Origin: Trifolium pratense | Taxonomy: Eukaryota; Streptophyta; Magnoliopsida; Fabales; Fabaceae | Assembly (NCBI RefSeq): GCF_020283565.1 | Contig: NC_060059.1 | Span: forward strand, 30,306,838-30,370,837 | Direction of reading: 5' to 3' | Length of the DNA stretch: 64,000 nt | Shown: positions 53,998-64,000 of the stretch, piece by piece | Layout: each line of letters begins with the position of its first letter | How positions within the stretch are numbered: the stretch's first letter is position 1 | Translations under genes and position numbers: made by a program | The notes under the pieces: generated by a model | Told to the model about the DNA's origin: nothing | What the model saw: the letters and a program-made list of their open reading frames with translations, nothing else | Database searches by the model: none

Positions 53998-56475
53998 AAG
54001 GGAATTCAATTAATTTTCAAATTTTATTGTTTGGATAAAGTGGTAAAATTTCATCAATTATAAAAAAAATTATTTGTGTAATGTAATTTAGTTTCTTTCA
54101 TTTCATTTTATTTATCTTAATATAATAATTATAATTAAAAAATCGGCTTTTTCGTAAAAAAAAATTAAAAATTAAAAACTCGGCCTAAACCCTAATATCG
54201 GCAAGAAAATCTAAAATCGATGTTAAACCCTAAAATCGACACAAAATCCTAAATTTTGATCATATAAGTCAAACATGAACCCTAAAATCGGCCAAAAAAC
54301 CAAAACTCGGCCAAATCCCCAAAAATAGACTATAAACCCCTGAAATCGGCCAAAAATCAAAAATTCGGCAAAAATACCAAAAATCGACCAAAAACCAAAA
54401 GTCAACTATCCACCCTAAAATCGACTATAAACCTTTAAATCGGTTGAAAAACCAAAAAATAGGCCAAATCCCCAAAAATCGACTATAAATCCTAAAATCG
54501 GCCGAAAACCAAAAAATCGGCCAAAACACCCAAAATCAATTTTAGATTTTTTGACCGATTTTTTGGGTTCAGCGTCGTCTTTAGGGTCAATTTTAGTGTT
54601 TCAGGCAAGGTTGTCAGAACCGGACCGGTCATCGAACCGGTAAGCTTAGCGGTTCAAGGTTCAATTGGTCGGACCGGGGTTCAACCGGGTCGGACCGTTT
54701 TTAATTAAATATATATTTTAATTAATATATAAATAATTCTGTCAAAAAAATATTAATATAGTGTAAAAAAAACATGTTGAAGATTTATTTTTTTAAGAGC
54801 TTTGGGCTTCTCTTATAAGATATAACTAGCAGCCTTGCTAAAAAAGCCCAATCCATAATAAACCCTAATTATAGTATTTATAACTCTCAAATTTTGATGA
54901 GGCATAACCAGCAGCCTCCACAAAATTTTTCTTGTCTCATTGTCTGATTTCACTCTTCTTCTTCTCCCACCTTTTTAACTTCTTTTTTTACAAATTTCTA
55001 TTGTTAAAGGAACAATAGATCCTTGTTATTTTATCAATCTCCTTTTAGCACTCATATTCCACTCCCACAACATCATTACACAACCTATTTTCAATTTCAA
55101 CAAAGTTGGAATTTTTATTTTATATATGCTGTTGTTGGCTTCCTGTGTTGGTATTGAAAATAAATGAAGAAGCTAAAACTTTAAGTATTTATTAAAATAA
55201 GTTGCAAAAGAAAAAATCAAGAAAAGTTTTGCAGTGATTATGACTTTAAAAATGGCCACTAGAGGAGGAAGAGGAAGGGGTCAGTTTTTGTTTCTTTTCC
55301 TTGAAATAGAGTTAGCTTGTTTGTTCCTTTTCCTTGATTTTTTTCATTAAAAATAAATAAAAAAATACTGAAACGTTATAAAAAAAAAACTAAAATGAAA
55401 AAAAAAAAAAAAAAAACAGACCGCTAAACCGCTCAGACCGACCGGTCCGGTTCACCGGTTTTTTCCGGTTCGGCAACGGTTCATACGTTTTTTTTTCCGG
55501 TTTGTTTCCTCAGCGGTTTTAAGTGTTAACCGGACCGGATTTAGGTCCGGTTCGACCGGCCGGTCTGGTCCAGTTTTGACAACCTTGGTTTCAGGTCAAC
55601 TTTAGATTTTTCTACCGATTTTTGGGTTCATGTCAGGTTTAGAGTCAATTTTAGTGTTTTTGGTCGATTTTATGGTTTATAGTCGATTTTTGGGGTTTTA
55701 GCCGATTTTTGGTATTTCGACTGATTTTTTGGTTTTTCGGCTGATTTTAAGGTTTATAGTCGATTTTTTGTGTTTTGGCCTATTTTTGGTATTTCAGCCG
55801 TTTTTTTTGTTTTTCGGCCGAATTTTTTGTTTTTCAACCGATTGTAGGGTTTATAGTTGATTCTAGGGTTTTTGGCCGATTTTAGGTTTTTTGGCCGAAT
55901 TTTTGGGTTTTCAACCGGTTTTATGGTTTTGACCAATTTTAAGGTTCAGGTCAGGTTTAGGGTCGATTGTAGTGTTTTTGGCCAATATAGAGTTTTTAGT
56001 ATATTTTACGGATTTTTTTGACCGATTTCAAGTTTTTCGGCCGATTTTTTGGGTTATCAGCTGATTTTAGGTGTTTTCACCGGTTTTAAGGTTTAGGGTC
56101 GATTTTAGTGTTTTGTGTCAATTTTAGATTTTTCTATCGATTTTTGGGTTCTGGTTGGGTTTAGTGTCGATTTTAGGATTTTCGAAGCTCCGACGTTGAA
56201 TGTGGTGGTCTGGCGTTATTTTTTTAAATTTTTATTTTTTTTCTATTTTTATTAAATCATTTAAAAATTCGTTTTTTCTCAAATATTAACATATTGTATT
56301 TAAATCAAATTAGAAACTCAAGAGAATTGTAATTCTCTCTAATTAGGTGTCATTTTAAAATTCCTCATTTTTGGAAGGAACGGATCATTTTCAAAATTCT
56401 TGGAATTTCACAAATCCTTTAAATTATTATCCAAACAATGGATTTTAACTCAAATCATTTTAATTCCCTCGAAAC
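53998..56475. mobile_element. Large foldback element built of ~25-bp tandem units
   Basis: The left arm (about 54130-54535) repeats units such as CCTAAAATCGGCCAAAAAACC and CGACTATAAACCC. From about 54540 the same units appear reverse complemented (GGTTTATAGTCGATTTT, GGCCGATTTTAGG) and continue to about 56190. Outer edges show AGGGAATTCAATTAATTTTC...TTGTTTGGATAA at the left and its diverged inverted partner at about 56430-56475. No coding frame is plausible; minus-strand frames here are tandem-repeat translations. A hAT-type element is inserted at 54606-55587. Confidence 0.65.
54606..55587. mobile_element. hAT-type non-autonomous element (982 bp) inside the foldback
   Basis: The ends CAAGGTTGTCAGAACCGGAC and GTCCAGTTTTGACAACCTTG are inverted, and the 8-mer GTTTCAGG stands at both sides (54598-54605 and 55588-55595). 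Arms are rich in ACCGGACCGGT-type palindromes. The interior (about 54780-55380) is AT-rich with an ATGGCCACTAGAGGAGGAAGAGGAAG stretch that is not followed by a domain. Confidence 0.88.
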
Positions 56476-56561
56476 ATTACTTTCCCTCATCAAAACACAC
56501 TCTAAAAAGAAAATAAATCAAGCAACCAATATTAACGGGAATGACAAATATAATCGCAAAT

Positions 56562-57545
56562 TGTTGGGTTTTTGTGATTGGCTACATTTTGCAAAAGCAA
56601 ACTCTAGCCAGATGTTGGACAAGATGTTGTAGCATGTGAGTACAGCATTGCCTGGTCTGTATCGCACAGGAATTTTTATATCATATCGCAGGCAAGATTT
56701 GTTTCGTTTATATGATCAAGCTTATGAGCTAAGCCAAACCGCGCCTTGTTCTCCAAGTTTATGAAAGACGGTTTATGTGTTTTATTTGAAACAAAAATAT
56801 AACGTGATATATTTTTGTATTAAAGACAATTCAAGACTATAAATACAATATAGGGCTGGCCGCAATTCTTACAAGTTGTGTGTCTGAAAACCTAGCTTGC
56901 ACATCAAGACAATTCAAGACTATAAATACGTGAAGACTCAGACCTATTTTTCTCATGTAATCTAAACCGTGTTTTACTAAAAGTGTGAGTTTTAGGGTTT
57001 AGAGTGTGTTGTTAATTGTGAACCTTTCTTGTGTCACTTTGATGCAAGCTTAGGACTGTGTCTTAGGTTTTAATTGTGGACTACTCCTAAGCTTTGAAGT
57101 ACGGAGTTAGTTTGTGTTTTTAATTGTGTTTCACTTGAGAGATTTTAAGCGAGGGTGAAGTCTAGTTTCTTAGGAGGGTGTTTCCATCTTTGATCGTTAT
57201 TAAGTTGATAGCAACACTGTTTGTGTTGTTTGAAGGAATTGGGACGGTGTCTCATATCTAGGAGGTTCCTAGGTAGGATTTGCACGGGTAGTGTCTAGGC
57301 GATAAGTCGAGAATCGGGTGTTGGTCGAGGGCTTTGAACTAGAACTATTATAGTGGATTCATTCCTGGATTGGTATCCCTAGAGTAGGTGACGTTGCACT
57401 GAACTGGGTTAACAAACGATCTGTGTTATTTACTTTACTACTATTTATCGCTTTTATTATATTCAGCGTTTATATTGCTACAACAGTTGCTGTAGCATCT
57501 TGTGTAGCATATGTTCACTGCATGCCATATTTCACAAACCAAAGG
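56562..57545 (+). mobile_element. Possible solo LTR of a copia-type element
   Basis: The region has LTR-like organisation: a TGTTGGG start, a CTATAAATACAATATAGGGC TATA region near 56899, then a long transcribed-leader-like stretch. The first ~80 bp recur at 9003-9095. Sequence near 57485-57540 resembles the start in inverted form only weakly, so the right edge is uncertain. No protein domain is present. A mosaic of several remnants is equally possible. Confidence 0.4.
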
Positions 57546-58428
57546 AAAAACAACGAGAACAAGTAAAATAATACAAAATTATTTATCCAGTTCAGTCCAA
57601 AGATGACCTACGTCTGGGAGAGAGCAGCACTTTGTTCTACTAATCAAATAGAGTAACTTTACAAAGAGATGTTCCTTACAAGAATCAGTCTTCAACCTAA
57701 CTCAACGATCTGATCCTGAATCTCTTCCCGTGCTTCTTCAAGGAGAATAAATGGTGATTCAATCCAAACCCTAGTGTGGAATAAATTATGATTCAATCCC
57801 AACACTAGTTACCAAGAGAATTCTCTATAAACCCTAGTTTGAATGTTGGCTTTAAATCCTTATTTTTCAATGCAAAAAACCGTACATATATATAGAAAAA
57901 TAAAACCCATAAAAATAGGAAATGATAAACTCAGCAAATTTGTGCGCATGCACCTGTGCATACTGGCCATGAATTAGTTCTAGTTACTGTCGGATCTTCA
58001 TACATTGGTAGTGGAGTTAAGATTCAAACCTCTTTCAATTGTTAGTGGGAATGGATTGAACACGTATATAAACTTGAACCTCAGGGTTGGTTCGATTCCC
58101 ACTAAAAGCAAAAACTATAGAGGGGAGTAGAGAAGATCATTAGGTAAAGCGCCAAGATTGCCGATTAAATACGTAGAAAAGGGGATCGGGCTGTTACAAG
58201 CGGTGCAATTTATTGCACGTTTGGATTTCATTCATGTGTCATTATTCTATAATTATCAATAACCAATTAATATAAGTAAAATTTCATTTTATTCATACAT
58301 CCATGAAAGTTTCAAAAATAGTAAACATTATTTTTGGACCCAAAAAGTAAACATTAAAGGACTCGAAAATTGGGTTGCCTCCCAACAAGCGCTCTTTTAA
58401 CTTCATTAGCTTGACATCCCATCTGATC
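57546..58428. other. Repeat-like DNA downstream of the AGL80-like gene
   Basis: 57560-57900 looks like retrotransposon LTR/leader sequence, with a repeated TGATTCAATCC(A/C)AA unit at about 57752 and 57789. GGTTGCCTCCCAACAAGCGCTCTTTTAA at 58372-58399 is a block common to plant gypsy elements. The 3' UTR of the MADS gene should start at 58428. Confidence 0.45.
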
Positions 58429-59181
58429 CTAAGGATCTTGGGTTTCAATTTGCATTTCTTTCATCTTTTGATTGATTTCCTTCAGATAATTCTCATCAAT
58501 AAAAGATGAGAAAACATTGAGATCATCTTTGCTCATTAAATGACTATTAAATTCTCCATTATGAATGAAATGATCAATTATATTGGCCATTTCTTTCTTC
58601 CTATTTTCCTCCATTTTTTTATTCAATTGATCACAGGATTTCTCTATGCTTTCCCTTAAGAAGACCTCTTGATCCACTTTCTTTTTGCTTCGTTCCAATT
58701 CAGACAAACTCCCAAACCTCGACAACACACGTTTGACTCCTGAATCTGATGGCCAAACCTCTGCTTGAGGATTGTTTTGATCATAAATTATCGCACATGC
58801 TTCTATTCCACAAAGGGTGCTAAGTTCATTAACCTTGTTCATAAGACCTTTTGAAAAATAATATTGTTAGATCCTTAAACAATATATAATTGATGGTAAA
58901 ATGAAAATAATTACTTAATTAAAGCTAAAACATAATTTGTACAATTTAAACGTATAATTTGATATAGATTAAGCGAAACAAAAAAATAGCAACAAATGAG
59001 AATTAAAAAAAAAAAAAAACATACTGCTACCATTTTAGAATGGCATGATATGTATGTTATACAAGAAAAATATAAACATGATTTATTAGGCTATTATCTT
59101 ACCAGATTTCCTCTTTCTGAATGTTTCCCTCCTTTTCGAGTTACATGTTATATATGCAAGTTTCACCTTCTTTCTAGCCAT
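58429..59181 (-). CDS. AGL80: AGL80-like type I (M-gamma) MADS-box protein, two exons
   Basis: On the minus strand, exons 59181-59103 and 58847-58429 join at TCTG|GTAAGA...AAAAG|GTCTT in phase 1 to give 165 residues. Exon 1 encodes MARKKVKLAYITCNSKRRET then FRKRKS, the basic start of the MADS domain. Exon 2 continues GLMNKVNELSTLCGIEACAI, and VWPSDSGVKRVLSRF follows. Together they give a complete MADS domain of about 60 residues with the M-gamma hallmark VWPS. M-gamma proteins such as AGL80 act in the nucleus of female gametophyte and endosperm cells, as heterodimers with other type I MADS proteins (family knowledge). A Lys/Glu-rich helical region follows (about 70-125). The C-terminus is much shorter than in Arabidopsis AGL80 (over 300 residues). 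An intron inside the MADS domain is unusual for type I genes. Recent pseudogenisation of the promoter cannot be excluded. Confidence 0.85.
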
Positions 59182-60007
59182 GGCAATGATGATGTGTAAA
59201 CCAAAACAAAACTTTGAAAATGTGTTTTGTTTTGTTTTGTTTTTCTTATTACTCCAGTTGTGCTACTTATATAAACAAACTTGAAATATCGATTGTTTGA
59301 ATATAGGCCAAAAGTAATACATATTTGTTATAATATTTAATATAATATCAATATTCAAAGAACGTATCATTTAACACGATTGAGAATTGATTTTCACTAT
59401 AGAATTTTTTTGACTAAACACTGTAAAATGCTTTTTGACTAAACACTGTAGAAATTTAAATAGACTGGACACGAATTTGATTTTTTTTTTGTTGACTAGA
59501 CACTGTAGAGGTTTATTATTATATTTTTGTTTATATACAATTGTTATATAAAATATATTTACCCTTACTAAAAGAGATTTAAAATTAATATTTTTCAAAA
59601 TATCGCATTTATTTATAAATTCTTTAAAAAAAAATTGTACCACGATTCTTTTACAAAAAAAAATAAAAATTTACCAAACATAAAAGTATTTTTATAAATT
59701 TCCATTATTGTTATTGATATATAGTTTTTATCAGTTAAAATAAAATGACATTATAAGCATCGTTTATAGTTAATATTTAATAATATTATTTCAGACATTT
59801 GTAAACTACACCGGGTCACCAGATCCACATTAAGCAAAACAGACCATACTATGGACAAGCCCTTATTATAGCTGATTATCACTCGACAGAGACATGTGGA
59901 CCACCTGCCAAAATCGTCCTGCCATCAGACAACACCTGTGATAATCATAGGGGGCGGGCTACATGAACATTCTATAGTTCTAGGTTCTAAAACCCTAATT
60001 TTTTTCC
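59182..60007. other. Upstream DNA of the AGL80-like gene
   Basis: No gene was seen. Between 59400 and 59520 a short unit TTTTTGACTAAACACTGTAGAA recurs three times with variation (TTGACTAGACACTGTAGAGG), a small degenerate repeat. ORF 59371-59643 is an artefact of it. Confidence 0.5.
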
Positions 60008-60625
60008 TTATATAAGGAGCTTGTCTTGATCCTCCTCTTTATCTTCTTTTTCATTATGTGCTTCTTCCATGGTGTCAGTCATAACCAGAGATAGAGTCAT
60101 TAAATTAATGTTAGAATCACAGAGCGCTCCTTCAAAGTTCACCTCCCCAATAGAACAAGGTATTGGGAGACTTTTTGCGTCGTCCCGCTTTGGTTGAGGT
60201 TTCCTTCTGAGTATTGCGCTAACTTCTTCGGATATGGATATACATTCATCTTCTAACTCCTTCAATGTTTCCTTAAATCTCTCAAAGTTTGTGGCATCTG
60301 TCTCCTTGGTTTGTGATGGTTCCTCATCATCCATGTGTACCTTTGCCTTACGAAAGTCTTCCATTGTGTAAACCTTGGAATCTTGCTCAATTTGAGTTGT
60401 AACTGATTCAGTTGACTCACTGTCTTGGGCTTCAAAATCCTCTTCAGAGATTTCTTCTACGAATTCAATCCACTTTTCCATAAAGGATGAGTGTCTTCTA
60501 GGTCTATTGATGAAATCGCTGAAAAGTTCAAAGGCTTCTTCTATGGGTCTATTATTGTCTTGGCTAAGTTCAATGATGGTTTCAAGAATCTTATAACGTG
60601 CATCTTGGTCCCATTGCACTGCCAT
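60008..60625 (-). pseudogene. Ty3/gypsy-derived ORF with decayed protease region
   Basis: This uninterrupted 205-residue frame begins MAVQWDQDARYKILETIIEL and is acidic and helical through its middle. Residues about 155-182 read SLPIPCSIGEVNFEGALCDS then NINLMTLSLV. These match the plant gypsy retropepsin neighbourhood IPCSIG..F.KALCDLGASINLMPLS, but residues are deleted where the catalytic Asp-Leu-Gly/Asp-Ser-Gly triplet belongs, so it cannot be an active protease. What follows (TDTMEEAHNEKEDKEED) is not retroviral. It is most likely a truncated gag-pol remnant that has stayed open. A domesticated host gene cannot be ruled out from sequence alone. Confidence 0.55.
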
Positions 60626-61315
60626 TGATTATGAAACTCAAATAAACTCCAAAATCTCGGAACCGACCCTGCCTAGTATAGTTGTCGTAAGAGTTCAAGT
60701 TTTATTTTCCCTAAAGTCTTCAACTATTGTATCTTTACTCTATATTTGTGAGTAATTTGTTTTGAGAATTTGGATGTAACTACTATTTTCAAGAATGTAG
60801 TTACCGTATTAAATTTATAAATTTATATGGATCAATTTTATGTATTTTATTGAATAATATGTGATACTTATGGATGCAATTAAATTTATATTATTAAATA
60901 TTTTTTTAAAAGAATCACATTAGAAAATGAAAAACTAGGTGAATGATTTACTTTTTGTTACGCGTATCAAAAAATATCGAACGAATATTGACATGATACT
61001 TCACTTTTTTGGAGCATCGGAATTGAATGATTCTCATTAAGTCTACAGAGTTGCTTTAAAAATATTTTGTCATAAATGACCGGCCAAAAACTGCATAAAA
61101 AATCACCCACATAATGGTGCAGAAATTTACGATTACAGAGCGACCACAATAACATATTAACATTAATACGAGTTTTGTTCCAAATCATTATAATCCGACT
61201 TTTTTCCAATAAAATAGTAGTAGCGTATCTAAGCATTATTAGAAAAGGTGACCGTGATTTAGATTCTCAAAATTACAAAGTCGAGAGTGTGAAACCAAAA
61301 CATTAAAAAAAAAAA
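60626..61315. other. Gene-free DNA
   Basis: No recognisable gene. ORF 60967-61236 (minus) is reminiscent of retroelement sequence (VGDFLCSFWPVIYDK) but too short to assign. Confidence 0.45.
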
Positions 61316-61485
61316 AAAAAATGCTAAACAGTGCCGGCACTGTTTAAGGAACCAAATATAGTAATATCATATTGAAGTTTGTGCGGTCAACGCATCGAAA
61401 ATCTAAAATGTTATTTTCAATTTTAAAATTTTTTTTTTTTGGTTTCCTTAACCAGTGCCCCGGAGGCACCGGTTAGCATGACCCA
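61316..61485. mobile_element. MITE, copy 1 of a pair
   Basis: AATGCTAAACAGTGCCGGCACTGTTTAAGGAACC at the left is mirrored by GGTTTCCTTAACCAGTGCCCCGGAGGCACCGGTTAGCATGACCC at the right. Each end is itself a small hairpin (CAGTGCCGGCACTG; GTGCCCCGGAGGCAC). It is non-coding. Confidence 0.75.
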
Positions 61486-62061
61486 AACAAAAAAAAGTTA
61501 CAAAAGAGTATTTTGATACTTGAATACTACATTGAGTTTGTCACCTTGGTACTTATAGGGCGTTCCAAAGTTTTGGAGACTATCTGCAAAATATAAAAGT
61601 GACTATTTAATAAAAACAACGTAATTTTTTTTTTATAAAAAAAATTATCGTTGATTTAAATTGCCAATAACATAAAAATATAATCATTCTTGTAATTAAC
61701 ATGAACAAGATCCATAGTCTAACAACAAGGACTTCTCCAAAAAGTTGAAGACCATGTGAGATTATTAAAATAGGTCATAATAAAAGAAACAATGCAAAAT
61801 TAGCTATAAAGCGTCTAAGAAACATGACAATCTCTATTACACGCATCTTCATTTAATAAAACTATAGTATAACAATTAGCTATAAAGTGTCTAAAAAATT
61901 TATTCACAATAGAAAAATTTCTTTTAGGACATTTTGTAACTAATAAATCAATTATTTTAGAATAAAGAGAATCTCAAGTATTTGAACTCCACAATCTCTC
62001 ATTTGGAAGCCTGCAATCCCTAGTTTTATATCTCTCATTTATTAATACCCTATTAAAAAAA
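61486..62061. other. Gene-free AT-rich DNA
   Basis: Nothing recognised between the two related MITEs. Confidence 0.5.
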
Positions 62062-62236
62062 AGGAAAATGCTAGGGCACTAGTTAAGGATACAAATATAG
62101 AAGTTTTATCTCGTAAATTGTGCATTCAATGTTTTAATGATGTGAAAAGTTATTCTCTCTCATCATTAACTTTATCATTTGTTTCCTTTTTTAGTATGCT
62201 TAACTAGTGCCCTAGGGGCACTGTTTAGCATGACCC
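62062..62236. mobile_element. MITE, copy 2 of a pair
   Basis: AAAATGCTAGGGCACTAGTTAAGGATACAAATATAG opens it, and GCTTAACTAGTGCCCTAGGGGCACTGTTTAGCATGACCCT closes it as the inverted partner. It is clearly related to the copy at 61316-61485, sharing AAGGA(A/T)(C/A)CAAATATAG after the terminus. Confidence 0.75.
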
Positions 62237-64000
62237 TAAAAAAAATTAGATCCCCTATTTTTATGAGGTCTTATACCGTCGCACACCCCCAAAAGACGCT
62301 CTAGGTACTTAAATATATTGAATATTTTATACTTTTTGTAAGAGAAATTTTTGGTTGGGAAAAAAAATTAAACTTTTAACTGATACATATGTATTGAATT
62401 AAAAGCAGTGACAAAATATCATGATAGAAAATATTTGAGGTACCAAAATTTGTTAAAATGTTTTATAAAGACTAAAAATAAAATTTGATACATTTATAAA
62501 GACTAAAAACTTACTCATCTTTGATTTCTCTTTTGTTCATAATTTTATGAACTAAGGTGATCAACAAAAAGATGTTCATAATTTAAAAATAAATTTGAAG
62601 ACTAAAATGATTTGGTAAAAAACACTTATAAATATATGAGTTTAACAGACATGCTATATCAGTGTAAAATATTTTTACACGAACGTCAATAGCTGATTTC
62701 ATAATACAAAATTACATGATAAGAAAAAGAAAAGAAAAGAAAAAAGAGTTTTGTGTCTTACAAGAAATGGGGACAAAGGGTAAGTCAAGAAAGGGTGATC
62801 ACCGGCCAAAACACGCATTTGGTTTGCAAAAAACAATCCGCATGGCCAAAGATTTATTTGGTTATATATAAACAAATAAATCTCTTTCATTTCATATCTC
62901 TCCATATTTCTCTTCTCTTTTCTCTTTTTCTAGTTATTACACTTTCTTTGTTTGAGTTGTTACTTGGAAGAAAGTGAAAAATGAAGAGAAGAATCCTCCT
63001 TGTTGACAAAGAACTTTGAAGGCCAAGGATTGCAATGTAATTTTGCTATTCCTACTCTTTCTATAGACTTCATATGTCCTTATTTATAAGACTTTATTAC
63101 ACATTTTACCCGTATGAAATTTGTAGCTTAGTATAATTAATGTGTATGTTTCGTAGATGGTTTTATATTTAGGGACAGATAATTTTTTTGAAAGAATCGT
63201 ATAATTAGGGGACGGAGAGAGTATAAAGAAAAACAATGATTGTTTGGATGTAGGAAAACACAGGCATGCAGATGGAGTCAGGCAGTGATATAGATTTAGT
63301 TTTATGGTTGTGTTTTTTATTTTTTACTCTTAATTTAAAATTTGAATGCAATTAATTAATTTCTTTTCCTATCCAGGAAGAGAAAATACATAGAATAGTA
63401 ATCATGGCATCAATCAACCTTTTTCTAGTACTCGTGAATCTATATATTCAAAAGGATTTGATTTGGTGCTTGTGTTGTGCATGTATGAAGGGCTTTCGAT
63501 ATTATCGGTGTTATGGCAACGATATATCTATAGATAATAATTATTCTCGTTAAAATTTTGCCTTAATTTTGTTTTTTTATTAAATATTGTGTCGATCGGG
63601 TCATTTGTCAAGCAACTTCATTTAAAAGTCTACGTAACTCAAATTTTTATCTTTCTCGTCAACATCAATTTAATTACAACTTTTGCTAATGGTAAAAAAA
63701 AAAAATTGCAACAAATTGCACCATCGAGGTAGACCAACACAACTAACATCATTGAACAAACCTTTGTAACAAGTAAATGGCACATCAATTTGCTTCTACG
63801 AAGATTTGAATAACTAAGCTTATTCAATGACTACTTAGCTTAAAAAGAGAGGTCACTTCTCAAAAAAGAGGTTAGATTTCTTTTTTTTTTTACTTAAAAA
63901 AAAAAAAAAAGAGGTTGGATGAAAGCGTAGAATCGGATCTTTTATGAACCAAATTCACGATAACCTTGAAATCAAGCTCAAAATCCAAAGTTAACTTGAT
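62237..64000. other. Gene-free AT-rich DNA to the window edge
   Basis: No gene is supported. GGGGACGGAGAGAGTAT near 63208 is a lone Stowaway-type right end. Short frames at 62699, 62753 and 63639 have no domain. A gene beginning beyond 64000 cannot be excluded. Confidence 0.5.

Noticed and set aside
54180..56190. Possible CRISPR-like or satellite array
   Set aside because: The units are degenerate, vary in length, invert midway and belong to a plant foldback element. There are no uniform repeats or unique spacers.

Overview
This window reads as nuclear DNA from a legume of the inverted-repeat-lacking clade, most probably a Medicago (M. truncatula-like). It is AT-rich, its genes carry GT-AG introns, and it is dense in plant transposons. 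It also holds a two-exon nodule-specific cysteine-rich (NCR) peptide gene, a family confined to that legume clade. The species name is inference; the sequence carries no label.

Host genes are few: (1) a subfamily-II ethylene receptor of the ETR2/EIN4 type (15165-17862, +, two coding exons); (2) an NCR peptide gene just downstream (19213-19493, +, two exons); (3) an AT-hook/PPC nuclear protein of the AHL family (42376-43293, -), which has no in-frame ATG and appears to start at CTG; (4) a short AGL80-like type I (M-gamma) MADS-box gene (58429-59181, -), recovered by joining two exons. These four are not an operon or cluster, and no shared pathway is evident.

Layout. 1-9.4 kb: a long-inverted-repeat DNA element split by a solo LTR, a CACTA terminus, a Helitron-like terminus with inverted minisatellite arrays, an antisense MADS-box fragment and an RNase H relic. 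9.4-14 kb: Stowaway-like MITEs, a second RNase H relic and a Mutator-like element with a 9-bp target duplication. 14-20.2 kb: ethylene receptor, LINE relic, NCR gene and a 400-bp foldback. 20-31.3 kb: MITEs, a structurally complete L1-type LINE (23818-29952, both ORFs open, 15-bp target duplication) and a related 5'-truncated LINE facing it tail to tail. 31-42 kb: mostly gene-free, with a TRIM element, a foldback element and a cluster of three SINEs. 42-44 kb: AHL gene. 44-58 kb: hAT-type elements, a LINE relic, a 4.1-kb CACTA element with another element nested inside it, and a 2.5-kb foldback containing a further hAT-type element. 58-64 kb: AGL80-like gene, a gypsy protease relic and a pair of related MITEs.

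I found no evidence of a wholly new multi-gene system. The most unusual signals are the AUG-less AHL gene, the intact LINE with an ATGA overlap between its ORFs, the nested insertions with clear target duplications, and the NCR and MADS genes that appear only when exons are joined.
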